Source: Haliclystus octoradiatus
Taxonomy: Eukaryota; Cnidaria; Staurozoa; Stauromedusae; Haliclystidae
Assembly (NCBI GenBank): GCA_916610825.1
Contig: OU744447.1
Location: forward strand, 13,065,751 to 13,129,750
Direction of reading: 5' to 3'
Length of the DNA stretch: 64,000 bases
The notes beneath the pieces were generated by a model. The model saw only the letters and a program-made list of their open reading frames with translations, had not been told where the DNA came from and searched no databases. The position numbers were made by a program, and so were the translations under genes. How positions within the stretch are numbered: position 1 is the first letter of the stretch; each line of letters opens with the position of its first letter. Positions 34,101 to 45,660 of the stretch are shown one piece after another.

Positions 34101-37100
34101 CGACATAAATATGTATTGCGAAATAGATAATTATCGAAATGATGTAGTCGAAAGTAATTTATTACAACTTTACCAAGCAAAGCAACTGGTATTATTTGAG
34201 TATCTCTTCTCTATCGTTAACACTGATACAATATAATATTGATTGTAGCTATTGCAGTAAAAAAAACATGACATCTATAGACGTCAAACGGGAGTCATCG
34301 GGAGGTTCAGATTGAGACCAGGACCTCTTTGAGCTTCGTAACAGAGTTTCTATTGTAAATTTCAACATAAATTTCTAATGTTCAGCATTGTAATGATATA
34401 AAGAAGTGACTAAGCGCAGACAGAGGATCATTACATCATATATGGACATTATATCTTACCCTGCTGACTTGTTTGGCAAATCGGTAGCATTGATGGTAGC
34501 CAGTAGTTTGTACAATTACACATCAGCTCTTGTGTTTGGGCTAGGCAGTTGTATCCACAGGTCTAGTGAGTGAAACAATTTTTATTGTTTACATTGATTG
34601 CAGTTAAAATGCATTTTTTGAATAATATATCATAGTCTTTCATAGTGCGATTAAAATAATGGGATGAATGGAACATGAAAGGACGGACTAAGGATATCAA
34701 AGACAGCAAGCACGGGCGGCGGTAAATATTAACGAGAAATAATTATGACCATAGGTAAAAAGTCCCTTTATCGCATCTAACCAGTTGCAGCTATTCTGTT
34801 AGATCTCCGCAGCTAAATAGTAATTTTAAGGCATCTTTTTAGTCGAAGCTATATAGTTTTTACCGCTACTTTTTAAATGCGGTAAAAGTATATTTACCGC
34901 ATTTAATGTATCGCAGCTTTTTAGTTATTTTACCTCATCTGATTAATCAACTACCGCGGCTAAAAATTAATTCATCGTAGGTAGTTCACATATTTCATCC
35001 CAGTATACGGAAATATACAGTATACATTGTCATACAGTATATATGAACATTCTAATTGGAAGTCAAAAAATGCCATCATCAAATGTGCCATTTATCAGAT
35101 TCCACGCTTAATTCTACTAAATATGTAGATCTTTTACTATGTATACAGTACTTTAATTTTGGATGGTCGTTTAACAATTTTGTTATTCATATTCTTCGTA
35201 TAGATGTACTAAAATATTGCTAACACACATTCTGAAATAGGCCTATTATACAATGCTTGTTCAACAAAAATTTTTAACATGCTCGATATAGTAATAGACG
35301 TTTGTTTCCGTTTGTGCTGAAGAAGATCATAGACATACTTCCTTAAATGGTCTTACATGCTCAGCAGTACTTTGCTATTTAAACTAATACCAGATGGTGT
35401 AATTGTTGTGGCAATTATTAAAGATGTAACTATGAGACAATTTGCTGCAAAAGACCTATTTAGCTGCGGTGCAGGGGCTTTTTTGCTGCGGTGTTAATAC
35501 CATGCCAATATTAATAGTGGAAATATTCTTATTGTTACAATATATAGCTTGTTTTAAACCAAAAATTCTTGTGTTAAGGCAGTTTTGCTCAAAACGAAGA
35601 CTTTTTTTGACATAAGACAAGCAAAATATTCTTGCGAGAATGAAAGTTTTCTGACAGCTTAGACAGATTAGTATTTTTGAATGCAAGATAATGCTAACTG
35701 CTAACTTTTCCAGCGTTTTCAATTCTGAAATTGGGTCGTTCAGTAGATTTTTTCACTAAAACAGCAGATTTATTGGGATATTGCTAAGCTAACTCCTGAC
35801 GTCACAACATCTTTTATAAAATGAAATGTTCAATGCAAGATTTTTTAAAATGAGCAGTCATTCCGCCAAATGGGAGGAATGTACGAATGGTTTTATGGAA
35901 CCAGCGAAGAAAAGCAGGGAAGAATTTGATTCTGGTTCACAAATAATAATGCAAAGTTCACGATTGATTCAAAACTATCATAATGCAAAGTATTGTCTGA
36001 AGCGGTACTTTGCACTATAGTAAACGAGGGAAAAATTAGATGAAAAACTAAGAAATCCGATATTTTGAATGCAGGGCATAGGAAATAATTGGGAAAGGAA
36101 GCATGTTAGATTTGTCTCTTGGATACTGATTGAATTCAACTATCGTTTACGCCATAATGGCTTCGTTTTAGGTATAATAGGACCGTAGGGCTAATACTTA
36201 CACTTATAGAATACACATTTATGTCCTCATAACGCTTTTCGAAATATTTTTGATCGTTTGGTCTGCAAGTTCCGTTTTCCCAAGGATCAACGCGTTGAAT
36301 GATATTCTATATGAAAGATTGGATTATACAAATTATTACAGGATAAGGATATATTAGAGATCACTTCATGGAAAGTGCGTCGTACGGATTGTATTTACAA
36401 GTCGCTTGTTAGTTTTATAATATGCCACACTCGTGAATAAAATCCGTATAATGCGCTTCCAAGAAATTTTCGTTTTCTATTATAGCCAGCGAGACAGCCG
36501 AGATTCGGAGTGTTAAGATGATGAAACTGAAGCATATTTATGATTAGCCTGCGTACCAGCCCCAAGGTTTTTACTGAAACCATAGGGTCTGTGAACTAAT
36601 GTGTGATTTTCAGCCCAGCAAGTTCTCAAGAAATTGAAATATAATTTATGCGTTTCTTATTAATCATTCATTTCATCATGGCGGCTGCTCAACTGACTAC
36701 GGCGTGTTTTGAATGAAGATTTGTTTTCAAAGAGTTGTGATTATGTCTGTTCTCTATTTTTTATCGAAGAAATGCGTTTGGAACAAAGGCAGGCGATCAA
36801 AGCCTTTATTAAAAGAAAGGATATATTCTTTAGTGCCAACACAGGTTATGGAAAGTCATTTGTTTTTCAATCCCTGCCGTATATCGTAGACGCGAATAAT
36901 TAACCATAGATGTGATCTTCATTGGACAGAAAGCGGCGTTTTAGTTCACAGACCCTATGGTTTCAGAAAAAAACCTTGGGGCTGGTACGCAGGCTAATTT
37001 ATGATCCTTCAAGCATGAAAATTGGAGAGTCATGTACCTGGACCCCTAGGAAGGTGAGTCTTCTCCACTCTTCACCCGGACTCTACCCATCTTCTTGCAC

Positions 37101-40100
37101 GTGTCAATATTTCGGCTGTATACCTTGCATACATACTTATAATTATTCATGTAGTCATTGAGTCAATGCAATGGCATTCTAGTAAGCAAGATATCAAGAA
37201 GTTTGCTATCTTATAAGGGGATTCTCTGGGTCAAACTTTTTTTACAAATATTTTGCAGGTTTAACATGTTGGTTTTTAAAATATATATTGCCATCTTAGT
37301 TGAATGTATTACAAATACAGGAAAACTTACTGTTTTGCATGGTTTTTTTATGTCATTCCACACTTTTGATGTAATTTCTGTGTCTACCATTTTCAAGTTT
37401 TTGAGAGTATGTTTGGTATCGTTAGGATGGCAATGAAACACTCTTGGTAGCCATGTTGAATTTTATGATAGACAGCAGTACTGGGCTCCCTATTAGAGAA
37501 AGTTTTGGATGCCCTGTATTCAGTTTTCTATTGTTTCATTTTTTCACCTGTTTTCTCTAATAAGTAAAACGAAAATGCTTAATCCTATTTCAAAATTGTA
37601 TCTTTTGCTGAATTGCTACCAAATTTTGTCTGTGAATAGTTAAACCCTTTTTCAAATCATGGAAAGAGGAATTTTGAAATTTTCAAAAAATTTCGGCAGA
37701 AACTGCAACCGTCAAACATATAGTAATCGCATTTATGGGCGCCGCTTATATATTCTCTTTAATTGCAGAAGCAAATATGTAAAAAATTCACATTATTGAT
37801 TATTACATAACATCAAATAGTCCTCAAGACTACTTACAAGCAATCTATCCTTTCAAAATATTATCTTGCTAGTTTTCAGTGACGTGTCAACTTCATACAA
37901 AAATTATGACGTCATCATTTGTTCTAAAAATAGCCACAGTTGAAAATTCAAAATTCCTCTTTCCAATTTCTTTTTATTAGTTCAAACTACTTATATGTAA
38001 AATCTCAGTTAATTTCATGCAGAAATGTGTATTTTGGATTTTGACCCAGAGAATCCCTTAAGAGAAATGTGAAAATTTCAGATCTATAGCGTTGAGGATT
38101 GTGTTTGGTTATATGGAACAACCAACGAGCTATTACAGAATATTAAAAATAGCGATTTCAAAGGGTGACACTGATAATTAAAGGAAGCTAGTATAAAACA
38201 GGCATGTGAATATTTCTTACGGGTAATTACAGATATCTAGTAGGTTGCCCTTTGTTCTCACCTTTCTCATGGGTATGTAATATGACCTTCCTGGTGATAA
38301 ACTGAACCCTTCGTTGTAAGGTGAGACAAGTTGTCCTCTTGTACCAATGAACACACGAATTCCTGCTTCAGGGGAAATATTACCAATGTATTCATTCTGT
38401 TGGACATCTAGTTTAAGTTTCAAACCTTTTTCGATGAGGAAAACATATTGTAGTTATGGTCCAGTATAAATAATGACTTGTTTACATGCCTTGGAAAATA
38501 ATTTCTATAGAAATAGAATTATTTTGGAGTATTTATAGCACGAACTATGCTTTTATCTATATACTACACTCTTCTCCAAAGAAGTTAAGAATTCTTGACA
38601 AGGGGGCTGCATACGCCTGGAATACAACAAATATCAAAATTTCCCAAGAAAAATGCTTTTACCAAAACCCTAAACAATTCTCAAATAATATCTATAAATG
38701 CAAGAATTTGCCCTTCAAATGTAGCGCATTCTGTTGTTGGTGTTGATATATTTGAAAAACAACGAATTGTTATTCTTGAAATTTTTGTTTGATAAAAATC
38801 CACAAAGTCTTTGCTATGAAATGAGAGATCAAACCTTCGACAATCACATTGTAGCCATTATGGATTCTCAAAATAAATTTTGAGCTACCTGTAGGCTATT
38901 TTTTAGGGCTCCCTATATTCTATTTTTAAGAGTTTCATTTGTCAACTTAGTCATGTGACTCAAATCAAGTTTTTCATTGGCCATTATCATTTCCATAATG
39001 GCTACTTGATCAGCTGATTTGCAATGTCATGATAGTTCTACATCGGTGTTATATTGTTATTGATGTTATATCTATACTTATTGCCATAATGCCTCGGAAA
39101 TCAAACTGAAATGTTTATGGAAGAAAAGAATGAGTAATAATTTTGCTCATTGTTTGAACAACGAAGATCAGCAGCATGAAAGTAAGTTAATTTGAGTGCT
39201 ATTATTGTAAACATCGCTTCGAAAGTAGGCTAGTTTTGTGTGTGACACTTGCAAGTAACATATTTGAATATCTTCCGTAGATATTATCGAAGATGAAGAT
39301 GATGCTCAAAACGATGATGCGGTCAACAATAATAGTCCACTGGCTACCACATCTGATGATCAACTTTTATCTAAAAAAGTACACTTGTCTTCTGACCAAA
39401 ATATACAGGAAATTAAAGAAACAGCATCAAGAAAAAAATTGGTCGTGCTAGAAATCAAAAAGCCTGTTGACTTCTCGTATTTTATTTTTGAAAAAAATGA
39501 GATGAGTTCTTTATTTGGTTTACTTGCATGCCCCTCTTGCAACACAGCATGAATTGATTTTGTTTGTGATAAAGTTTATGGTATGGTATGTAAAATAGAA
39601 GTAGGCTGCAAGAATTGTGCTAGGAAAGGTGAACATGTCTACACCTCACATCCATTGAGTTTGAAAACCCATTCCTTTGATATAACGAGACAAGCTGCAT
39701 CTTCACTGATGAAGATTAGCAAAGGACAGAGTGGTCTGGAGGTGATTTATGCTTCAATAGATATTGGCATGTATAAGACTTCAACAGGCATATGAAAGAA
39801 ACCAATTCAATGTTTCAAAGACAATCAATTATGTTACTTCTACTGTGCTTCGAAAAACCTGTGAAAGAATAAAGAAGTCCACAAAGATGCTGGAAATGTT
39901 CCAGACGATTATGGTATTTTAGATATTGCAGTTTCGTGGCAAAAGCGGGGCTTTCAGTCAAATTATGGAGTCGGCTGTGTGGTTGACATTTTGACCAGGT
40001 TTGTCATTGATTATGACTGTTTAAGCAAGTATTGCAGACATTATACAACCATGTCAAATTATTTCGGTGTATACAGTCTAGAGTACCACCCCTGGTATAG

Positions 40101-43100
40101 TGGACACGAGGATAGCTACGATAGGACTTGGCAGGGATCATCTGGTGCTATGGAAGTACAAATCTGTCAATTGTTTTGGGACAGATCAATGCAAAATATA
40201 AACTCCGGTATACAAGACTATTATCGGATGGTGATTCAAAAAGTTTTAATCAGCTTTGTGTGATAAAGCCATACGGTGATGACATGGAGATAATAAAGGA
40301 GGAATGTGTCAACCACGTTGAGAAGAGAATGGGAAAAAGTTTGAGACAGTTGAGAACGAAAGGCAAATTGTGAGGAAAAGGTGAAGGATAGCTGACAGAT
40401 TTTAATATCTCACGGGTTGACCTACTACTATGGGCACGCTATCAGAACCCATAATAAAGGTGACTTGATGGCAATCAAGACATCCATCTATGCAGCCTTA
40501 CTTCATTGCTCCACCACACATGACTCAGCTAGACATGAAAAGTGCCCAAAGGGAAATGATACTTGGTGTTTTTTCAATCTTTCAAAGCATCTTGGGAAGA
40601 CGCCTAAAAACCACAAGAAAGTCATGAGGGCATGGATCAATAAAAGAGTATTCGAGGCAATTATGCCATTATATCCTTATATCAAAGGCTGGCAAATGAT
40701 TTGCTGCTAAAACGTTGTCTCAGATGTAAACCCCAAATGCCAATGAGTCTGTAAATGGTGTACTATGGACACACTGCCCAATGCAGTTTTCGTTGGTTTC
40801 GAGAAGTTAAAAGCATATGCAGCTAAGACTGTCACGTGAGTCAATAGAACGTTGGCATTGAAGAAATGTGGGGAATGTATCAATCACATGGGAACACTGC
40901 CAGGTGCAACCACCTGGGCAATCCTAAGCAGACGAGACAAAGACGGGTAGACCAAAATGAGGAGCGAGCAAATAAAAGCTATGGAATACAACGTCGTCGA
41001 AGAAATGGGCATTATTGCAAGCAGAAGAGAGTGAAAAGGAAAATGAAGGACCTATGTATGTCCCAGAAGGGTTTTAAATTAAAAGAAATAAACAATTGTA
41101 ATGTAACTTCCAGAAAATTTTGTATTTTCTTATTCTTGCTTTTTCCGCACTTTTTCATTTTTGCGACAATTATTCTTATAACTTTTATAATTTTCAAGGT
41201 ATTACTTTGAAAATTTTAGTACAAAGCTAAATTATATATATGCAATTTTGTGTCCACCATTTTGTTCCTTCTATCTAAGGTTGTTCAGATATTGGTAAAA
41301 GAATGTGGAATAAATCAATACATTTTTGTCTCGCCCCTTTTGACGACCTATAAAATGTTATATTTGGCAATTTTTATGTTTTTCTTTTGATAACACAATT
41401 ATATAGTCTACATGTGATCACACCCAACCTCTATTGAAGCATTTCCCTTTATTTTAGTAAATCCCTTTGCTTGATTAGAATGGTTCATAAATATGACATC
41501 ATAATTGCTTCTAAAAATAGAACCACATAATTTGGAAAATTCCTTAGGCAGATAATTTTTTATATTTTTGTGTACCTCCAAGTAAAATTTCAACTTAATC
41601 TCTGTAATACTGTGGAAGTTATTTTCACACGTATACAGTTCCCTTGTTGTTAGAATTTACACTATCCCATCAAAATTTCAATCTTAATTCTCAAGAATTG
41701 TATTGTTCATTTGCATAATATACAATATTTAATTTATAAAGATACAGTTTCTTATTTCCAGCCCGCTGCTTCAAAAAAGGTATTTATTCTATCCTAGACA
41801 TTGTTTTCGATTTCTATGAAATTAAATCTTTGTAGTTCTGCAATATGTAATACGTATTTGACCACTGAGTCTGTCCCAGGCCAGCATTTATTTTATTCCA
41901 ATGCAGATACATGAATAAACTGCTTATTTTGATGATTAAAAGTTCAGTATTATCATCACAAGTAAACTCTCCTAAACTGACGTCGATTAATATTAGGAAA
42001 ATATATCAAAGAAAGGGCGAGTGAAGAAATAAAAGTTTCTGTAAGCAAACTATTTTCTAGCTGCTAAATGATAGAATTGAGTAATTATCAAGCCGATTTT
42101 AAACAAATGCAAGCATATCTTTAGCAAACGTATCTTATTCAATTAAAATTGGAATCCAAAGGAATATCAATCAGCACTATCACATAGAGCGTTCTACTTT
42201 TCGAATACATCTTTATTTAAAACACATAATGGTATGCACATTGCAATATGCAATACATTCAATTTCAAATGCATCCAATTTCAATAAAGCGAATTATGTT
42301 AATAAAAAACATTGAAATTAACTGGGTTGGTAATCATCTTTTACTTTTATAAACTGCATTGGCAGCTATGGAATTTGCCATATAGGGAGACACAATTAGA
42401 GTACGGGTCAAAAAGAAAATTATAAACAAAGTCGAAGGATATTGTCCTTTGAATATGAAGCATTCTTATCAAGGTCGAGCGTATACTATTACCGTTCTCT
42501 GGACCTGGATAATTGACAATGAATGGGTCAGATTTTGTGATGTTATCGATGACACCAGAATTAAAAGAGAAGCAACTGCCATATTTCCAATGCCATGACC
42601 ATTTCCAATAAATATCAAGCAATTCTCTGTCAAAGTGAAACAAATATTGAATGTATAATAATAAATTAGCAGTAAATTAAAAATATAATCAAATTATATA
42701 CGCACTGTGTTAAAAATTAAGTCATTGGGACAGTATCGTACTGCTGAAGACTGTAACTAAGATTTCACTAAGACTAACGATGGGAAATTCACCATTGGAA
42801 CATGTTAAAACATTATCAAACTGAAACGTGAGTTGTTTTCGACTATCAATTTTTGGTGTGGGTATTACACCACTGGATATCACAGACTGATCTGTATTTC
42901 ATTACCACTTAGTAAGTTAGAACGACAAGCGACAAATTAGTCATGAAATTTTAGGTTATGATTGCGAGATGTTGAAACGTCATAGAATTGTGTTTTCTTT
43001 TATCACTTGTCTTTCTAACTAAATTTTTATTTCGAATTAACTTGCTAAACATTATTTTCATTCATTCAATCATTTCTAATAATGAGTAAATACAGAATAA

Positions 43101-45083
43101 CAATTGATATTGCTATAGCACACATCTCGCTTTGATTCTACTATTCTCTTTCCACTTGCTTGAATTATTCATCACAATTTAGTTCTACCTTGTCATGACT
43201 TGTTTTGAAAAAAACATAGTCTATATACATAGAATTTGACTTTTCAGCAAGCTCTATCGAAGAGCTGATAATTATGTTAATTCAGAAGACATTATTAACG
43301 TAGATATTCTGTTCCTGTTATAAAATTCAAATAGGAGAGAATTGATTTGTTGAGCCATACCCGCTGAGGCAGTCATCAACGCCCTGCCAAGTACATTGTA
43401 GCAACATTTCTCGAAGAACATGACCAATTCTTTTCTTTTCAATGTCATCAGTATTTCTTATGTACTCTAAGACAGCTGCTGAATCCAACCCGTCTTCGTT
43501 TGATGTGATTTCTTCCCACGTTGAATTATCTACTTCAGAATTAATGTAGAAATCTGAGAATTTGGATTCCCGAATCATGTTGTGATTGCAAATAACCAGA
43601 ACGGGAAATTCTATTTTCTGTCATGTAAGAAGAAAACGGCAAAGTAGCTAATTCAGTAAAAATAAGGAGGATGTTTTTTTTTAACAAACATCACGTATAA
43701 ATTCAATAGAGCTTTTTCATATCGGCCATGTTGGTGCGGCATACGAATACATCCCGTTGTCGCGGTCTTTTCAAAAGACACCAACACTGTTATCAATGTT
43801 TTCTTTAAATAATTCTTGAGGGAACCGGTGAAAAAGCTCTATACATGTGCAAATTCTGTAAAGCAATGATGATTGCTTGTAAACACAACATTCAATTATA
43901 CGTTATCCAAAAATTGAAAATATTAAAGAGAGATACAAACATTCCTTAAGTACTGACATAACCTTAAGTTTTAAACTTTAAGTTTTGATTATGCGTATAA
44001 TTCTCAGTTCTTTTATGCGTCATTGTTATTGTTACGTATATGGTTCGTATCTCAGGTATATAACTATCAGCAATGAAGGTGACACATGTATTTGAACTAT
44101 AGAGGTTCCTCACATCAGCCATGTTGATTGTTGGTGCTGTATACATCTCCGCGTCACGGCCTTTTCAAAATACATCATCCGGGTTATCATTCTTTTCTTT
44201 CAATAGACTCGAGGGACTCATTGGGAAACTGTGAAAAAGCATTATTGAATCGACCAAAGGCTAGCATTTATCATTGCTAGTAATATGATTGAATTCTATA
44301 TAGGGATAGCTTTCAGGAACATATTACATGTAAAAACAAAGTTAAAATCATGAAATTCAGATATCCATTAATCAAAATCCGTCCATTTAATCTATCCACT
44401 AATCCATTTGACCAACGCTGCACAATTCACGTTGTAAGCAGCCAAACGAATTGATAAATATTTACGTTTTACGCAAAGATCTTGAAAAACGTTAAGTTAA
44501 GATTTATTCATGATCCAGCGTAAGCTGTTAAATTTATTGTGAGTCCCTTTCGAAACTTCTTTCAATATATCTGCTTTTATACTAAACGTCTAACAAATCT
44601 ATATGTTCTAATCAATTTCTAATCAATCTAATGAATTTATATTTCAAACAATTTACCAGGAAAAGTTATTCGTATGTCATCAAGATATAAACCATGATGA
44701 CCCTGCAGACATACCCTTTGGTGTATAAGATTAACTTTGGTACTAGTTGGACGAGATTTAAAACTCACAAAAAGTGAATAGGTCTCTTTCAAAACGAATG
44801 CAAGAGCTCCAAAGAACAATAGTGACCAAAAGATGCGGCCAACAATACGACGGGTTGATACTGATCGTCCAAGACCATGAGCAGTCGTAGCTTCACAGAA
44901 ATCTGACCAGTCATTCTTGATAAGTTTGATTCTCCCTGTCTTCTTCACTTCTTTTGGTGCTTCTTCTGTCATTTCTTCTGTCTTCATTTCAACAATAGGT
45001 TGGACTTTCACTTGTATTACTCTTGATTTTCTAGCAGTATTTCCTTTGCTTAGCTGAGTATTTTGGAATGGAAAAACTTCCAT
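25102..45083 (-). CDS. DEG/ENaC family sodium channel subunit, complete, 11 exons
   Basis: Exons: 45083-44715, 43617-43361, 42626-42493, 38425-38262, 36306-36202, 34562-34460, 29268-29193, 27836-27773, 27139-27099, 26336-26261, 25239-25102. All borders are GT...AG and all phases agree, giving 508 residues and a TAA stop, the usual family length. The start is the first ATG after an in-frame TAA. Known role: trimeric, amiloride-sensitive, sodium-permeable plasma membrane channels gated by ligand, acid or force. Seen: cytoplasmic N-terminus with the HG gating motif (TTAHGLGR, residues 67-74); TM1 about 80-98; [10 protein letters not shown] after TM1; [40 protein letters not shown]; a Cys-rich thumb ([20 protein letters not shown]); and TM2 with [14 protein letters not shown], whose G-x-S is the selectivity filter. 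Subfamily (ASIC, FaNaC, degenerin) is unresolved. Confidence 0.92.
25240..29192 (-). other. Introns 7-10 of DEG/ENaC gene 1
   Basis: Introns of about 1.4, 0.63, 0.76 and 1.0 kb separate exons 7-11. Apart from the exons nothing was recognised; a plus-strand open stretch at 27967-28167 has no known domain. Confidence 0.6.
29822..29992 (+). repeat. 5' LTR of the Gypsy element
   Basis: 171 bp, TGTAGTGACC...CACTGCTACA; matches the 3' LTR at about 96%. Preceded by ATAT target duplication (29818-29821). Confidence 0.92.
34060..34230 (+). repeat. 3' LTR of the Gypsy element
   Basis: 171 bp, preceded by a G-rich purine tract and followed by ATAT (34231-34234). It ends only 230 bp from exon 6 of the host gene. 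Confidence 0.92.
34730..35500. repeat. Short interspersed motif array (CGCAGCT / ACCGCAT)
   Basis: TTTACCGCATTTAA, ATCGCATCT, CCGCAGCTAAATAG, TCGCAGCTTTTTAG and their complements (AAATGCGGTAAAAG, TTTAGCTGCGGTG, TTTGCTGCGGTG) recur in both orientations across the left part of intron 5. Such arrays are typical of subterminal regions of DNA transposons. No matching pair of termini was fixed. Confidence 0.4.
36545..36996. mobile_element. 452-bp Mutator-type element carrying a RecQ-helicase-like fragment
   Basis: TIRs of about 54 bp begin TAGCCTGCGTACCAGCCCCA and pair with the right end. A perfect 9-bp target duplication ATTTATGAT flanks it (36536-36544, 36997-37005). The TIR shares TAGCCTGCGT and ATAGGGTCTGTG with the MITE at 10287-10669. 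Inside on the plus strand is a 65-codon helicase-like fragment. It sits in intron 4 of DEG/ENaC gene 1. Confidence 0.85.
36709..36903 (+). pseudogene. RecQ-like DNA helicase N-terminal fragment
   Basis: 64 residues: [19 protein letters not shown] matches the motif 0 region of RecQ helicases, and [17 protein letters not shown] is a Walker A (motif I, GxGKS-type) variant typical of RecQ-like proteins in invertebrate genomes. It ends at a TAA just after motif I, so it cannot be an active helicase. It lies wholly between Mutator-type TIRs, suggesting capture of a host or transposon gene fragment. Whether it is translated is unknown. Confidence 0.65.
37215..38061. mobile_element. 847-bp MITE with 21-bp TIRs
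   Basis: AAGGGGATTCTCTGGGTCAA at 37215 and the complement TTGACCCAGAGAATCCCTTAA at the right end. The ends touch TTATAA/TTAA-like sequence, suggesting a TTAA-type target. No transposase inside. It lies in intron 4 of DEG/ENaC gene 1. A single similar terminus (AAGGATTCTCTGG) is seen near 63202. Confidence 0.65.
39089..41085 (+). pseudogene. Mutator-like (MULE) transposase, decayed
   Basis: Start MPRKS at 39089; a short first exon to 39181 (donor GAAA|GTAAGT) and an acceptor TTCCGTAG before 39281. Then come an acidic stretch, a zinc-binding-like part ([22 protein letters not shown]) and the core [32 protein letters not shown], then [43 protein letters not shown] and [12 protein letters not shown]. 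This order and wording match the metazoan Mutator-like transposase family. The C-terminal YVPEGF is near 41070. Several frameshifts (for example near 39105-39130 and 40190-40200, then 40370-40420) and stops (39550, 39793) break it. It lies in intron 3 of the channel gene, antisense to it. Confidence 0.85.
41086..42492 (-). other. Left-over of intron 3 of DEG/ENaC gene 1
   Basis: AT-rich with no recognised feature. Terminal inverted repeats for the Mutator-like transposase were looked for here and at 38430-39088 but not found. Confidence 0.45.
42911..43021. repeat. Inverted repeat with GAAACGTC centre
   Basis: TTAGAACGACAAGCGA at the left pairs imperfectly with TCACTTGTCTTTCTAA at the right; TGTTGAAACGTC lies between. 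The right half resembles 12711-12770. It is in intron 2 of the channel gene. Confidence 0.45.
43707..43841. mobile_element. 135-bp MITE, TAGAGCTTTTTCA family
   Basis: TAGAGCTTTTTCA at the left and TGAAAAAGCTCTA at the right; both ends start with TA, consistent with a TA target duplication. A CGGCCATGTTGGTG block follows the left end. In intron 1 of DEG/ENaC gene 1. Confidence 0.65.
44099..44245. mobile_element. Diverged second copy of the TAGAGC MITE
   Basis: Shares TATAGAG, CATCAGCCATGTTG, TATACATC and GTGAAAAAGC with the copy at 43707-43841 in the same order. Same intron. Confidence 0.55.
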
Positions 45084-45660
45084 CAATTAAGGGAATGGCT
45101 ATTCATATAGTTATCTTACAAGAATAAACTGTTGAGTTGGACAGACAAATGGAACATCAACACGGAAGAATTCATTTTATAAACTTAAACATGAATTGTA
45201 TCATCATCATCATCAAATAAATAATTAATGATAATTAGCCAAGCCGAAAATTGCTCTATAGCTTGCATCGAGCAGTCGGCAACGTGCCTCCCAACCAATT
45301 TTTATTAAATGGACCTCAAAGACCTGAATGAAACACCAGACGATAGTACTAGACGTTACTTTAGATAGGATGAATGCTGCCACTAAGTCACTCCTGTCTT
45401 GATTGGAGAGTTCATTCACGGTGAGATTAAATATCTATTTAGTTAATAACTGGTATTTATTCAAAATATCTTATCCCTGATTTTACCGCTAATGAGTATC
45501 TACAAAATACGTTTCAAAGATATCGCTTCTTGACGCATTCGATTCAAGTTTCATATTTTGTTTCAATCTTATCTTCTGTATTGACGGTATTGATGAAAAT
45601 TAATTCCTGCTATCTTAGTGACGTATTCAGAAGTAGAAATATGGATAGAATTTGTAATCG
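44998..45660 (-). repeat. Duplicated segment, copy A (start of exon 1 and upstream)
   Basis: Covers the first 29 or so codons of DEG/ENaC exon 1 and about 580 bp upstream. It matches 47323-48004 at about 97% by eye, in direct orientation. A shorter ATC run and a 6-bp difference are the main length changes. Confidence 0.9.

Larger units (their letters stand above)
29822..34230 (+). mobile_element. Ty3/Gypsy LTR retrotransposon, broken, in intron 6 of the channel gene
   Basis: A fossil element of 4.4 kb in antisense orientation to the host gene. Two 171-bp LTRs (TGTA...TACA ends) differ at 7 positions, about 96% identity, so the insertion is moderately young. A 4-bp duplication ATAT flanks it. 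A primer-binding-site-like TGGTGACC follows the left LTR, and a purine tract (GGTGGGGGAG) precedes the right one. Parts in order: gag (about 30.1-30.8 kb), aspartic protease ([12 protein letters not shown]), reverse transcriptase (about 31.5-32.2), RNase H (about 32.3-32.7), and integrase with an HHCC-type zinc region and DDE core (about 32.7-33.6). This protease-RT-RH-integrase order defines Ty3/Gypsy. No envelope gene was seen. The internal region carries several breaks (about five or more). Confidence 0.92.

Noticed and set aside
35826-36020. 64-codon plus-strand open frame in intron 5
   Set aside because: No domain recognised and antisense to the host gene; could be a transposon scrap but not supported.
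45225-45419. Open frame present in both duplicated copies (also 47563-47763)
   Set aside because: The copies are so similar that joint openness is no evidence of coding; no domain was recognised.
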